From Linnemannia elongata (lineage: Eukaryota > Mortierellomycota > Mortierellomycetes > Mortierellales > Mortierellaceae), in NCBI GenBank assembly GCA_036320915.1, contig JAXBDG010000014.1, forward strand, positions 1,488,001-1,552,000: a DNA stretch of 64,000 nucleotides, given 5' to 3'. The translations under genes were made by a program, and so were the position numbers. Shown piece after piece: positions 54,318-64,000 of the stretch. The notes under the pieces are model-generated. The model saw only the letters and a program-made list of their open reading frames with translations, did no database searches and was not told the origin of the DNA. The stretch's first letter is position 1. Each line of letters opens with the position of its first letter.

Positions 54318-55487
54318 ATGGCTGCACTCCGCGTTTTCGTCTTGGGAGCTACAGGCTACATCGGCTCCACATTTCTGGACCTCCTTCTCAAGAAGGAAGA
54401 CACCGCCCGCAGTTACACCTTCCGCGCCCTTGTCCGCTCGCAAGATAAGGCCGACCAGCTCATCCGACCCCAAGGGATCGAGCCCGTCCTGGGCTCGCTC
54501 GACGACGTCGCCATCATCGAGGACGAGGCCGCCAACGCCGATATTGTTATCAACCTTGCCGATGCCGACCATCTTACCTCTGTCCAGGCTATTATTCGTG
54601 GTCTTTCCCAGCGCCCTCGTTTGGAGGAGGGCCGTCGCCGTCCGATCTTGATCCATACCAGTGGTACCGGTGTCTTGCTGGATGGTGCCAATGGCCAGTT
54701 TGCGAGTGAAACGATTTATTACGACAACGATGTGGCTCAACTCAACACCCTCGAGATCTCGCAGCTCCATCGTGTGGTCGATGTTGAGATCATCAACCCA
54801 GCCCTGGTGGGAGTCATCGACACCTACATCGTCGCACCCCCCACTATCTGGGGCTTCGGGACCGGTCGTGGAAACAAGAACTCGATCCAAATCCCTGCAC
54901 AGATCGCCAACTCGCTTAAGCATGGACAAGCGATGCAGATCGGGAAGGGCCTCAACATCTGGTCCAAGGTCCATGTCATCGACCTTGCCCACTTCTACAT
55001 CTCCCTCCTCGAACGCGCCATCCAAGAGCCCCAGGATGCCAACGAGGCCTACCCACTCGGATACCCTCTCCCTAAGAACGAGGACGCCTACTATTTCGTC
55101 CAGGAGGGCGACGATTTCGCCTATGGGGATGTCGCCAAGGAGATCGCCAAGGTCTTCCAGAGGATTGGGATCAACGATTCGGGTGCCGTGAATGGAACTG
55201 CCCCCGAGGAGGAAGCGGCGTACTGGCCTGAGGGCAGCAATGTGTTGTTGGGAGGAAACTCGAGGTCGAGGGCTGTCAAGGCCAGAGAGATCCTTGGATG
55301 GGAGCCCAAATACACGGACTTTGTTGGGTACATTGATGAGGAGATTCATCGCCAGAAGGATCTCTTGGATGGCAAGAAGCCCCAGCAGCATCAACACCTT
55401 GAGCAGAAGCAACAGTATCAAGGAGGCGTAGGACACCATGGTCATAATCCACAGCAGACCAACCAGGATATCGCCCCCAAGTGGTAG
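54318..55487 (+). CDS. NAD(P)-binding epimerase/dehydratase-like (extended SDR) protein
   Basis: This is a single-exon 389-aa protein starting MAALRVFVLGATGYIGSTFL. The Rossmann motif GATGYIG is at residues 10-16. It continues with ALVRSQDKADQLI, DIVINLADADH, HTSGTGVLLDGA and a substrate-side region APPTIWGFGTGRGNKNSIQ. No classical YxxxK is evident, so catalytic activity is uncertain. The fold resembles NmrA-like/atypical SDRs and the yeast YLL056C type. The C-terminal 45 residues are Gln/His-rich. It has a TATA box upstream and AATAAA at 55590-55595. Expected location is cytosolic. The substrate is unknown. Confidence 0.88.
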   Translation: MAALRVFVLGATGYIGSTFLDLLLKKEDTARSYTFRALVRSQDKADQLIRPQGIEPVLGSLDDVAIIEDEAANADIVINLADADHLTSVQAIIRGLSQRPRLEEGRRRPILIHTSGTGVLLDGANGQFASETIYYDNDVAQLNTLEISQLHRVVDVEIINPALVGVIDTYIVAPPTIWGFGTGRGNKNSIQIPAQIANSLKHGQAMQIGKGLNIWSKVHVIDLAHFYISLLERAIQEPQDANEAYPLGYPLPKNEDAYYFVQEGDDFAYGDVAKEIAKVFQRIGINDSGAVNGTAPEEEAAYWPEGSNVLLGGNSRSRAVKAREILGWEPKYTDFVGYIDEEIHRQKDLLDGKKPQQHQHLEQKQQYQGGVGHHGHNPQQTNQDIAPKW

Positions 55488-56356
55488 ACTGCTTCCCTTT
55501 GTCTTTTCCCATACCCTCTTTGGTAGCTAACATTCGCACATCCTTTCTTCTTTCTCCTCTTTCCCTTCCTTTCGGTTTTGAATGACGTAAATAAAACGAC
55601 AACGCAGTGTTCTGAAAGACGAAATGGTGCGAAGGCGGTAGCACTATAATTGTTGATGAATGTTGAACCATGGAGCCATCGGCCGATTTCAAAGCTATCG
55701 ATGCCCGATGCTTTTCTTCTGAACCCATTGCATACCAGAAGCAAACATGGAAAGTGAACATGGATCGGGGCGTGAGAGAAAAAAACATAGGGAGGAAATC
55801 ACGGGTGAATTGCATTCCTGACTTTCACACACCTGCAAAGGTCAAGAGGGGGGTCTGTGGGTGAACTAAGGGGGGTGAATGGGGTTTTTCAACGACGAGC
55901 AAGAAGAAGGGAAGGAAGGAGGAGGAGTGAAACGAGATCTCTTTTTAAAACTCATTCAAAATAGGCATTCACTCTTTTTGTTTTGACATTCACCAACGAC
56001 AACTTTCAATGACCGGTACTACAACCACCTGGTCGACATTCACAACTAACTCGGCCAAGCGCTCGACCACATCACCTGCGTATGGAACCTCTTTCGTTCT
56101 TACCTCATTTCTATGTATTCTTTGTTACGTGAACTATCCAATTGATTCAAACTCCACCTATCTTTCCTACCGCAGAATCTCACAACAATAACCTTGCTTG
56201 CCATGCAGCAGGCCTTTCCTTGGATGTGGTTGTTGCTCCCTTGTAGAGTTTGGTAGTGTGCAGTGTGATTGTGAATTACTGTGTGGAGCATTCCAATGTG
56301 ACTGGCGTTGTAGTGTTAGTGCGAGGAGGCTGACAAATGAACAGACAAATATTTTA
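55488..56356. other. 3' flank plus a short dubious reading frame
   Basis: The SDR 3' UTR extends to about 55600. A start codon at 56009 opens MTGTTTTWSTFTTNSAKRST with a plausible intron (GTATGG donor near 56078, CTACCGCAG acceptor near 56174). Splicing gives only a peptide of about 28 residues. It might be the 5' end of a gene cut off from its body, but that cannot be shown. Nothing else was seen. Confidence 0.3.
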
Positions 56357-56365
56357 TCTTTTTTT

Positions 56366-56435
56366 GGTGAATAAGAAATAAGTGACCCATAGGAAAGTGA
56401 CCTTTTGAAAAGGTCACTTTTGAGAAAATACACGT
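56366..56435 (+). repeat. Left terminal inverted repeat of the MULE
   Basis: This pairs with 61471-61540 at roughly 90 percent identity. A 27-bp near-perfect palindrome, AAAGTGACCTTTTG and its inverse, sits inside at 56394-56420. A further half-copy (AAAAGGTCACTTTTG) lies at about 56468-56482. Confidence 0.88.
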
Positions 56436-56537
56436 GACTCTTTTTTCAACTCCGATGTGCCTTAAACGAAAAGGTCACTTTTGTCTTTTTTTATTCTTTA
56501 ACATTCCGCCGCGACTCCTAGTTCCTTCCTTCCTACT

Positions 56538-59500
56538 CTACAGAATCCAATTGTCGGTCACCTCTGCGTCTTTGGCAAAGACTGAACTTGCATCTTTCAG
56601 ATCCTCGACCGTCAATATCCCCTGATGAACCGCTCGCTCAATACAAGCGCGTTGAAAATGGTATGACCGTGTGCTGCTATGTATTCCGCCTTCCACCCAA
56701 GACTGCCTGATGACATACTTGTGGACCATTCTTGTTCTTTGAGTAGTTCGCAAAATCGGGGTATGGCACCCTGCACACTGTGGTAGCGGACCCTTTGCTG
56801 CAACAAGACACTTGGAGAATCCTATATCGTAATGAGGCCGCTTTCGTGGGAGAGTAACTGGTGGCTGTAAGGGCGAGGATTGCTCGGTCGGATCCGTAGG
56901 CGAAGGACCTGTCGAATCGTCTGAGAGACGACGTTTATGCAACAACTCGTGTGCATCTGGTGGAACTTCGTCGTTCAACAATGCTATGGGTGCAGGCGTG
57001 TTCGTGTTCGTGTTCTTGGGTGGTGTAGGCGTGTTTGTGTTCTTGGGTGGTACAGGCGTGTCAGGTGCAAACGGAGGTGGAGACCATGACCTCACCTGCT
57101 CGTCACCAGACAGTTCATCTAACTCCTTTTCGGCAGACAGTGCTTGATCCTCCAACTCCTGGCCCACATTCGACATTGCTGGATACTTCAAGTACCAAGC
57201 CTCGGCGGCGTAGAAGTTTTTTTTTGCCAGCAGTCGTGTCATATCATTCTCAGTAACAAACTGGCACTTCTTCTTTACCAATCCATCGTACAAAAGTCGT
57301 TTCCCTTCCACCATCACCACCGAGCAAAAATGATGCCTTCCGTGATAAATAACTGCGCCAAGTTGATACTCCTGTCCGCCAAAGTATAGAACAGGCGTAG
57401 GAAATGGGGCGTTACAATGGATGTTGTTGTAACCTGCATCAACAGAGAGAAGGGTTGGTAGTTGAGTGAAGGTCGGTTCAGTGTGGATCCTGCTTCCGCT
57501 GCAAGTAATTGAATACGAAGTACAACCTGCCTCGTCCACCACCTCGATCTGCCTCCATGCACTCTGATCTCTATATATAACAGAGTCATCCACGCCTTCA
57601 GCTGGCCTTTCCGTACAAATATCACCGTCTGTATCTTCTGCTGGTCGAATGCACTCCTCGATGGATTTGTTGATGGCCGCTTGGTTGATTGTCGACCCTG
57701 TCGAGAGTTGCCACCCGGCCGTCCGTCTGCGGTGCGTTTTAACAGGATTGGGACAGGTTGGTGAAGAACAAGAGTAGATCGACTGTCTGGTGACCGAAAA
57801 TAAACCACTCAAGTGCTCATTGAAGTTCCTGAATGTGCTCCCTTCCATATTGTGGACACCATCAGTAGGGTACCCCAGAATGCGAGTGTACCACATCCAA
57901 CGCGCCTTGTTGTAATTCCCGTTTTGGATCTCCTGAACCACGGCCTCAAGACATTGACCAGCGATGGTAGCCAAGACATTGGCAGGGAGGGAGGCTGCCC
58001 GGTACTGTGTCAACAAATACCAGCTCATCAGAGTTGTATCCAATGGACATGTGTTGGTGGCATTAAAACGAAAAGACCTGAAAGACTTGTTGCCGTCCTT
58101 GTCCTCAACCATCATCTCGTGCGAGTAATCAATACCCCAGGGAATGCCAAGGTTGTCCCAGTAAGACTTGTCGACTTTTGGAAATCTGTTTGCACCTCTG
58201 GCGTGTTTCTTTTTAGCGCCCTGGTTGAAGACACGATAAGGGGAAGACTGGGCCAGGGAGATAGATGAAGACGACTGGGCGGAAGACGACTTATCCTGAG
58301 AAAATGATGAAAACGAGAGATCGTCTTGGTCTTGAATGGTTGGCGAGGAAGACTGGGCTTGTGAGGAAGATATCTCATCATGAGAAAAAGGGGCGGATAG
58401 ATAGTCGTCTTGACCAGAGAACGAAGAGGAGCGTTCAGGCTTATTGGGGACAGATCGCAGGTTTGGCTCGCCATCATTGTGGTACTTGGGATCAACATAC
58501 TTGGGGACTGGTTTATCTTTGCTGCCATAGCTAAGAGAGTGGCCTTTCGATACAAGTTTATCGTCACCCTCAAATCTCTCCATGTAGTAGTAGCAATGCG
58601 TGACAGCCTCCATGATCGTCATCTTGCGGTCGGTCGGCAAGGTTTTCTTGTACGCGCTTCCCAGCCCTTCCTGTGCATTGGTGTCCTTGGCTAATCTTGA
58701 GGTATCAGCACTGGTCATGGCGGGGAAAATAAGAGACTCTCGACAGGGGTCTTGGTACCATGCAAGCCATGTGGTAATCGCTGGTCCTGGAATTCGTTCC
58801 TTTAGGGCGGTGGTGATAGACTTGTACTCCTCGACTGGCAACTTCTCGAGGAGTCTGTTTGTTGTAGACAAAAAGTATTCTTTGTGTTCGGATGGACAAT
58901 CGGGGCTTTTGGAAAACTTCCATGCATTACGCTTGAAGTGAACACTACAGAATCCATAGATCCCCTCGAGGTTGACAGGAGTAGGCTCGGGGACATTACA
59001 AAAGTCCCTGACAGCCAGCACAAATCCTTGTTGCTCGGCAGCGGAGAGATCGCATGTCATGCCTGGAAACTCCTTTGAGAAAACCTCCAGAGTTGGCTTA
59101 GACTCCCACAAAGTCTGGAACACCACTAAAAAATGGGCCTTGTAGTGGTACTTGGACATGCCGAGAAGAAAGCTGACAACCATAGGAAGAGTTCTCTTCA
59201 AGGGTCGACTGTATCCGGATGTCATGGTGATATTGATATCGCGATACGGGGCCTCGGTGATGACACCATGGATGGAGTCAGTCATCAAACAGCTATCTCG
59301 TGCGACAAGACGGGAACGCATGGCATCTGTCTGAATAATAACATGGCCATTGTTGGTGTCCGGAGAAATAGCCGCAATCACCTTCTTGTTCACTCGAGTA
59401 TTGAAAGAAAGGAGGCCCGCAATCCCATCAAAAGTTTTGGTTTTTTGTTCAGCCTTGATACCCTTCCTATAGTGATAGAAGCGGCCAGAATGTGCGAGAC

Positions 59501-61370
59501 CTGGATGGATAGATGAGGCCGCAGAACGAAAATCAGTCGCAATTAGGGCCTTGCTGGTGGTCTGCTCGGGCGCAAGTTTAACCCATTTTTTAAGCTCGCG
59601 CTTGGCCTCAGGAGGTACTCGAACAGGCGGAGGCTTGAGATGGTTATGGAATCCCTTGTGATGAATTTCAATAGTAGTGTCGTTGCAGGCATGATGAACA
59701 GCCATTATCGCATCGCAGTTCTTGTATGCAAGGGGGTTGTGTTGGTGTCCATTTTTATTGCATCGAGATTGTGCTGGTGGTGGGAGAGCGTCCCTTCTTT
59801 TCAAGGCTGGCTGCATAGGACGCTCGGTGTATTTACACAAAGGATCCTGATCGCAAAAGTAGATGCCTAGACACACCTTGTGGTAGATGACCTTGAGCAT
59901 TGGTGGCGGGACCTTCGAGTTGATTTCTGGCTCTTGTTCAGCCATGCTCAACGGCGCGCACTCTGGTTCCAATATCTTGTTGAAAGATGATCCCTGGCGC
60001 TCTAGGGTACAAGCTGTGATAGCTCGATCGAACTGTGCGCGCTTGACCCTGGCTTCACTGTCCTTCACCTTGTACCACTTCTCTCCGGACCTGCCTTTGC
60101 GAAACTCATGGATGTGGCTGTAAAGAAGGAACGTAGCCCACCCCACACTGTGGGGGTCTGTCTTGGAGTCGCCGCCTTCGATGATGCGTTTTTCAACAGC
60201 AGCACCGTTCGGAAATTCGATGGAGGAAGGATGGTTGTATGTTCTCGCTGGCTGTGACGCGTTGAGGTCGAGTACATCAGACTGGCTTTGTGGAGGGTCC
60301 AGAATCGGTGAAAGAGAGCAGGGAAGAGACGGACTGAGCGGAAAAGGAGTAGGCGAAGACGTATTGTTGACAGAATATATGGCAGAGGTTGTTGCTGAAG
60401 GATGGCTCTCAGAGGAGGGAGAGAAAGGCAGAGGGGTATGAGCAGGCTGGGCAGAAAGAACAGGCTCGGTAGCCAAGGAAGGCGGGACAGAAAGGCGAGG
60501 CATGGTGGGCAGTGCAGACAAGGCAGGCAGGTTAGTCAGGGTAGGCAGATTGGCCATCGGGTTCTGGTGTGGCAAACGGGACACCAAGTTTTGGCCAGAA
60601 AGAGAAAAAAATGAACCAGCGTGGTCCATAAATGCTTCCTGGTAAAGAGCCATGGATTCATCCTCAAGCAAAGCCTGTAAACGAAGGTATAAAAGACAGA
60701 CATGACAAAGGGAGAAAAAGAAGTTATGTTAGATCTTGTAAATCTACTCTTGCAAATAAAAAAACGAAAACAAGTGGCGGATGTACTAGAATGTTTACCA
60801 TGTCATCAAAAGGGTTTTCCAACGAAGGAGCTGTAGAGGGAACACTCATACTGTCCTGGGATCCATGCGGCGAGTCACTAACAGCTGGCTGAGGTTGGGA
60901 GTCGACTGGAAAGAATTGACCTAAAGTCTGCAAGGTGAATGAGATGAATATATGGAGCAACTAAAAGCAGAGACAAGGACCGAAAGAAGAACGAGAGAGA
61001 AAAGCAAGGTTTAATTATCCATTGCTTGTACCTACTGATTGTTCTTGAGTGGGGAGAGACAATAGTGCCTGAACTGTTTCCAGCGAGCTCAAGTGGTGGT
61101 GACCACCGAGGGCAGAGTCCGAAGCACCCGGAACAGAGGCAGACTGAAAAGAAGACGCAAAAAGATCAGAAGTCGCAGGATTAGATTCAGACATAAGAAT
61201 ACAAACAGTAAACGCAATCTTACGTTTGTTACCTGTCCTTTCTTGGTCAACGCTCTATAGGCGAGCTCTGCAACGCCCAAAACAAGTTTAGCCGTGTCCT
61301 CTGAAGACTTCTCTAGGACGTGTTCGATATACCGAAAGAGGGCAGCTTCGAAATCACTTTTGGGCGACAT
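56538..61370 (-). CDS. MULE-type transposase fused to a papain-like (C98/USP-like) peptidase domain
   Basis: The protein is about 1503 aa in four exons: 61370-61233, 61143-61036, 60927-60799 and 60674-56538, all phase 0. An ATG at 61421 is an alternative start. The N-terminus is Pro/Ser-rich. At about 390-450 a WRKY/GCM/FLYWCH-like zinc finger has spaced Cys residues and ends IEIHHKGFHNHLKPP. The DDE core runs from about 585 (CLMTDSIHGV) through TCDLSAAEQQGF (about 666) and FCSVHFKRNAWKF (about 700) to DTNAQEGLGSAYKK (about 790). A Ser-rich linker follows. The C-terminal domain has a Cys box NATNTCPLDTTLMSWY (about 1000), a Cys pair SCSSPTCPN and a His box IYHGRHHFCSVVMVEG with YDGL (about 1236-1251). 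This arrangement fits ubiquitin/SUMO isopeptidases. The peptidase assignment is inference from motifs. Confidence 0.82.
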
Positions 61371-61470
61371 AGTTGAAAGTGGCGGAAAGAGTGAAGCATC
61401 AGTTTTTTTTTCTTTTTTCATAAGTGACCCAAGTGACTATCTTTGTTTATTTTTTTGAGACATGGAGTCA

Positions 61471-61540
61471 CGTGCAGTTGCCCAAAAGTGACCTTTTCAA
61501 AAGGTCACTTTCCCTCTGGGTCACTTATTTCTTATTCACC
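61471..61540 (-). repeat. Right terminal inverted repeat of the MULE
   Basis: This is the inverse of 56366-56435. The internal palindrome is at 61485-61511. Further AAGTGACC motifs at 61421-61437 lie just inside. The transposase start is about 100 bases inward, so this repeat probably contains the promoter. Confidence 0.88.
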
Positions 61541-61667
61541 TCTTTTTTTTTTTCCTATTTTTTTTCTTTCCCTTTATACATTCATTACTCATCAAGGACA
61601 CTTCATTCCATTCCGCATACCAAGGACCACTACAACCAAGGACAGGAATACAGCACAAATACCCGCC

Positions 61668-63523
61668 ATGCCTGCAGCACAGCACCACACCGCAGTGGCC
61701 ACATCCACAACACACAACCACATCCAATCGACAGAGCAACCACTGCCAGCAGCGATAAACCAGCTGTCAGTATTCACAAAGCTCCCTTCAGAACTCATCC
61801 TTGACATCTTCAGCTACCTCGACATCGTCACTATCTTCCGCTTCCTCGACACCTGCCGCTACCACCGATACCTCCTTCTCAACCTCCCCGAGATCTGGCA
61901 GCGTGTTCGTTTTATTCCTCTGTCCGAGTATTCTGCCAGCAATGTCGCACTTGCGTCTTTCACGACACTTAGCGCAGCAGCTGGAGCTGGAGCTGGAGCA
62001 GAGACTTTGGTGGCAGTGGCGGGGCCGTCGCGGTACAGACGTCCTGTGAGAACCAAGAAACCATCCTGGCAGCGGGACAATTCTAGTTCTTCCTCGGGTT
62101 CTGAATCTGAATCCGGATCTGACGGATCTGATGAAACCAAGGCCACTATCACTGCAACAGCAACAACAGCATCTACGACAGCAGTGGCGGGATCAACGAC
62201 AGCGGCGCATAGGTTGAAGCATGCAGAGAACGACCGCGACCGCGAGCGTGGCGGGAGCAGGACTTTGATCTCAGAGATTTACGCCGTCCTCCGCCGGTTC
62301 CGTAAAGAAAACCGTCTTGTCGATTTCGTCCGCGAGGTACATGTCCAATGGTCGAAATGGGGAATAGGTATTCCTTATTGCCATGTTTAACTGTGGTTGT
62401 TGACATTCAGATCTAACTTCTCTTCCCTCGCTTTCCACAATAGATATACATGGACTCAACGGACTCTCAGCACTTCCCCTCACCACTCGTCATGTTAATC
62501 AAGTTCCCAAACCTTCACACCCTCTCTTCCCGCTACCGCCGTAACCAAACTTCCCTCACAACTGACACTCATACTCTTAAGGACTTGCTCCGCAACGGAG
62601 ACATCCTCCCTCACAGTCTCAAGTTGCGCAAGTGGGACATCTTCCATCCTTACATGACCAAGGAGGATGTTGTCGGGTTCAAGAGTATTCTGGATGCTAT
62701 CAGTACCGTTGGTGGAAGTGCTGAGGCTGAGAGGAGGGATCCTAATGGTACTTCGGCAGAGGGATCTGGAGGAGAGGTGCTAGGAGGTGTTGTGTTGGAT
62801 ATCAAGATGTGTCCAGGCCCAATCATCTATGAACCAAGTCTGGATGCCTCTATGAATCAGGCGGTGTACACAGGAAACGGGATGCATTGGGCTACACCCA
62901 ACAGCCAAACTCCAGCGTCAACACCGCCGCCACCACCACCAACAGCAACTACTACTATTACAACTACAACAACCCCGCCACCACAAGACCCTCCCACATC
63001 CCCACAAGCAACGCAACCAACACAGCCAGCGTGCACGAACATAGTCTGGACACTGGAGAAGTGTCGTGTCTGCGACGCATCCCAAGACAGGTGTTACAGA
63101 TGTGTAGGTCAATGCCGATCCTGTGGTGCCGTCCGCGCTCCACCTTTCATCAACCACCAGACACTCCTCGAACGCGAACGTGCCCGCCAGACCTCTGGTC
63201 GCTCCACTTCTTCTACAGCTTCCAGTTCTAGTGCAGAAGCAGGTCTAGGATCAGAACAAGCGGCAGGAGGATCTGTGGTAGTGAATGGAGCAAGAAGACC
63301 GAGGACGCCCCCGGGGTCGATCTCGCTCAGTCAGATGGCCAACCCTGGTTCACAACCCATCATGTCAGCTTACTACCCCCTATTATCTTCATCGACTACT
63401 GCATCAGCAGCTACGGCTTCAATTCTGGCACCTTCATTACTATTGTCCGGACTGACCAGTCCACCGCCTTTGGTAGCACCTGTAGCGTTGACCTTGCCAC
63501 CCGAGTTCAGTCTCTTTGATTGA
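61668..63523 (+). CDS. F-box protein with a C-terminal Cys-rich cluster
   Basis: The protein is 582 aa, encoded by exons 61668-62336 and 62444-63523. The 107-nt intron starts after DFVRE at the GTACATG donor; this phase-0 choice is the only one that keeps exon 2 open. The start MPAAQHHTAVATST has a canonical F-box at 37-80 (LPSELILDIFSYLDIVTIFRF, then LPEIWQRVRF). A Ser/Glu/Asp-rich insert and Ala/Gly repeats follow. Beyond a Pro/Thr-rich linker, residues about 415-452 hold CTNIVWTLEKCRVC and then CYRCVGQCRSCG. These are closely spaced CxxC pairs, probably a zinc-binding knuckle. It is likely an SCF receptor. The MULE ends only 128 bases before the start codon. Confidence 0.87.
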
Positions 63524-63713
63524 TAGCTCCTTATTAAACAATGCCACTGTGTGTCATGTAACATCATAATTGGATATCCTTTTGTGTGTGTGTGTGTGTT
63601 AATATTAAAGAGATGCCGCTAGTTGGAGAGCTGTCTAATAAATGATCGAGTTCGCTGCCTTAGATAATAAAAATGGTGCTCCTTTCCTCTATCTATGTCC
63701 ATCATCAACCATC
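63524..63713. other. Convergent 3' interval with (TG)n
   Basis: A short gap between two converging genes. It contains (TG)8 at about 63584-63599 and several AATAAA-like motifs. Confidence 0.6.
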
Positions 63714-64000
63714 CTACATTCTGGCAGCCTTCTCCTCACCAACACCCTCATTCAAAACCAAAGGCGCACTCCGCCTCAACACCAACCTCCGATTATCTTC
63801 AGTGATCATCGTAATCGTCGGCCCCAGAACCCGGATCCCCGTCTCGGGGATCGTCATCGTGCACGAGGATGTAATCGGGCTTGTGAAGAATGTGCTCGTC
63901 GGGTTCGTGTAGTACTGTTGCGGGCTGCTTCCACTTCCTCCAAGAGCGGGAGAGGAGGATGAGGTTGGGATGGGTGTGGTAGACGTGGAAGAAGTTGGAA
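63714..64000 (-). CDS. C-terminal part of a protein, cut by the window edge
   Basis: The minus strand is open from the right edge to the TAG at 63714-63716, at least 95 codons. It reads as a Ser/Thr/Pro-rich segment, then TNPTSTFFTSPITSSCT, PETGIRVLGPTITMITEDNR and RLVLRRSAP, ending EKAARM. Composition and phase look coding, and it converges with the F-box gene. A second minus frame is also open for part of it, so frame choice is not certain. No family is recognised. Confidence 0.5.
   Translation of the reverse strand, partial: PTSSTSTTPIPTSSSSPALGGSGSSPQQYYTNPTSTFFTSPITSSCTMTIPETGIRVLGPTITMITEDNRRLVLRRSAPLVLNEGVGEEKAARM

Larger units (their letters stand above)
56357..61549 (-). mobile_element. 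MULE-class DNA transposon, complete
   Basis: The element spans 56366-61540 (5175 bp). It is bounded by inverted repeats of about 70 bp starting GGTGAATAAGAAATAAGTGA, and by exact 9-bp direct duplications TCTTTTTTT (56357-56365 and 61541-61549). A 9-bp duplication is characteristic of MULEs. The low-complexity target weakens that point, but both TIR ends fall precisely at it. The single gene inside, on the minus strand, encodes a MULE-type transposase with an added peptidase-like domain. The coding frame is intact, so the copy may be autonomous. Confidence 0.88.

Noticed and set aside
54309..55445. 378-codon minus-strand open frame
   Set aside because: It is antisense to the SDR-type gene, which has a clear Rossmann motif, TATA box and polyadenylation signal.
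1..64000. tRNA, rRNA and snRNA genes
   Set aside because: I looked for the tRNA T-loop motif GTTCGAnTC on both strands and for rRNA-like blocks, and found none that fold with a matching acceptor stem. A tRNAscan or Infernal run would be decisive.

Overview
The window looks like nuclear DNA of an early-diverging filamentous fungus, most likely Mucoromycota and probably Mortierellaceae. This is an inference from gene content: a T-box factor, an expanded F-box/LRR family, a YAP1/PAP1-type bZIP, a KHA1-type antiporter, and relics of NACHT/pentapeptide/WD40 and Sel1 proteins. Genes have GT-AG introns, mostly 80-150 nt and often with CTAAC or CTGAC branch sites, and CT-rich 5' leaders. No prokaryotic or organellar signal was seen. 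All exon structures were worked out by hand from splice sites and reading phase.

Layout. 0-4 kb: a T-box transcription factor behind a GT-repeat and CT-rich leader, followed by an A-rich satellite. 4.4-16.4 kb: one unrecognised gene, two intact F-box/LRR genes (8.3-10.3 and 11.1-13.2 kb, minus strand) and two decayed paralogues (6.0-8.0 and 14.35-15.4 kb), plus a weak gene at 16.1-16.4 kb. 17.4-20.3 kb: a YAP1-like oxidative-stress bZIP. 22.8-29.8 kb: a seven-exon KHA1-like K+/H+ antiporter with a 1.9-kb first intron. 30.3-34.4 kb: a hAT transposon with long inverted repeats. 35.9-37.2 kb: NACHT/pentapeptide/WD40 relics. 38.1-38.6 kb: an Hsp20 gene. 39.1-41.9 kb: a second, unrelated hAT. 43.2-45.2 and 48.4-50.5 kb: two more F-box genes. 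51.4-52.2 kb: kinase and nuclease-like relics. 54.3-55.5 kb: an NAD(P)-binding SDR-type protein. 56.4-61.5 kb: a complete MULE-class transposon. 61.7-63.5 kb: an F-box/Cys-rich protein whose upstream region the MULE has entered. The end of another gene runs off the right edge.

The most unusual item is the MULE-class element. It has 9-bp target duplications, inverted repeats that each contain a 27-bp palindrome, and a four-exon, about 1503-aa transposase. The C-terminal third of that protein looks like a papain-like ubiquitin/SUMO isopeptidase (C98/USP type). All three transposons have recognisable target-site duplications. Each hAT transposase carries exactly one visible lesion: a 1-nt frameshift in the first and a UGA at a zinc-finger Cys in the second. 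The genes do not form one pathway. Shared themes are stress response (YAP1, Hsp20), ion homeostasis (KHA1), protein turnover (F-box receptors) and active transposition.
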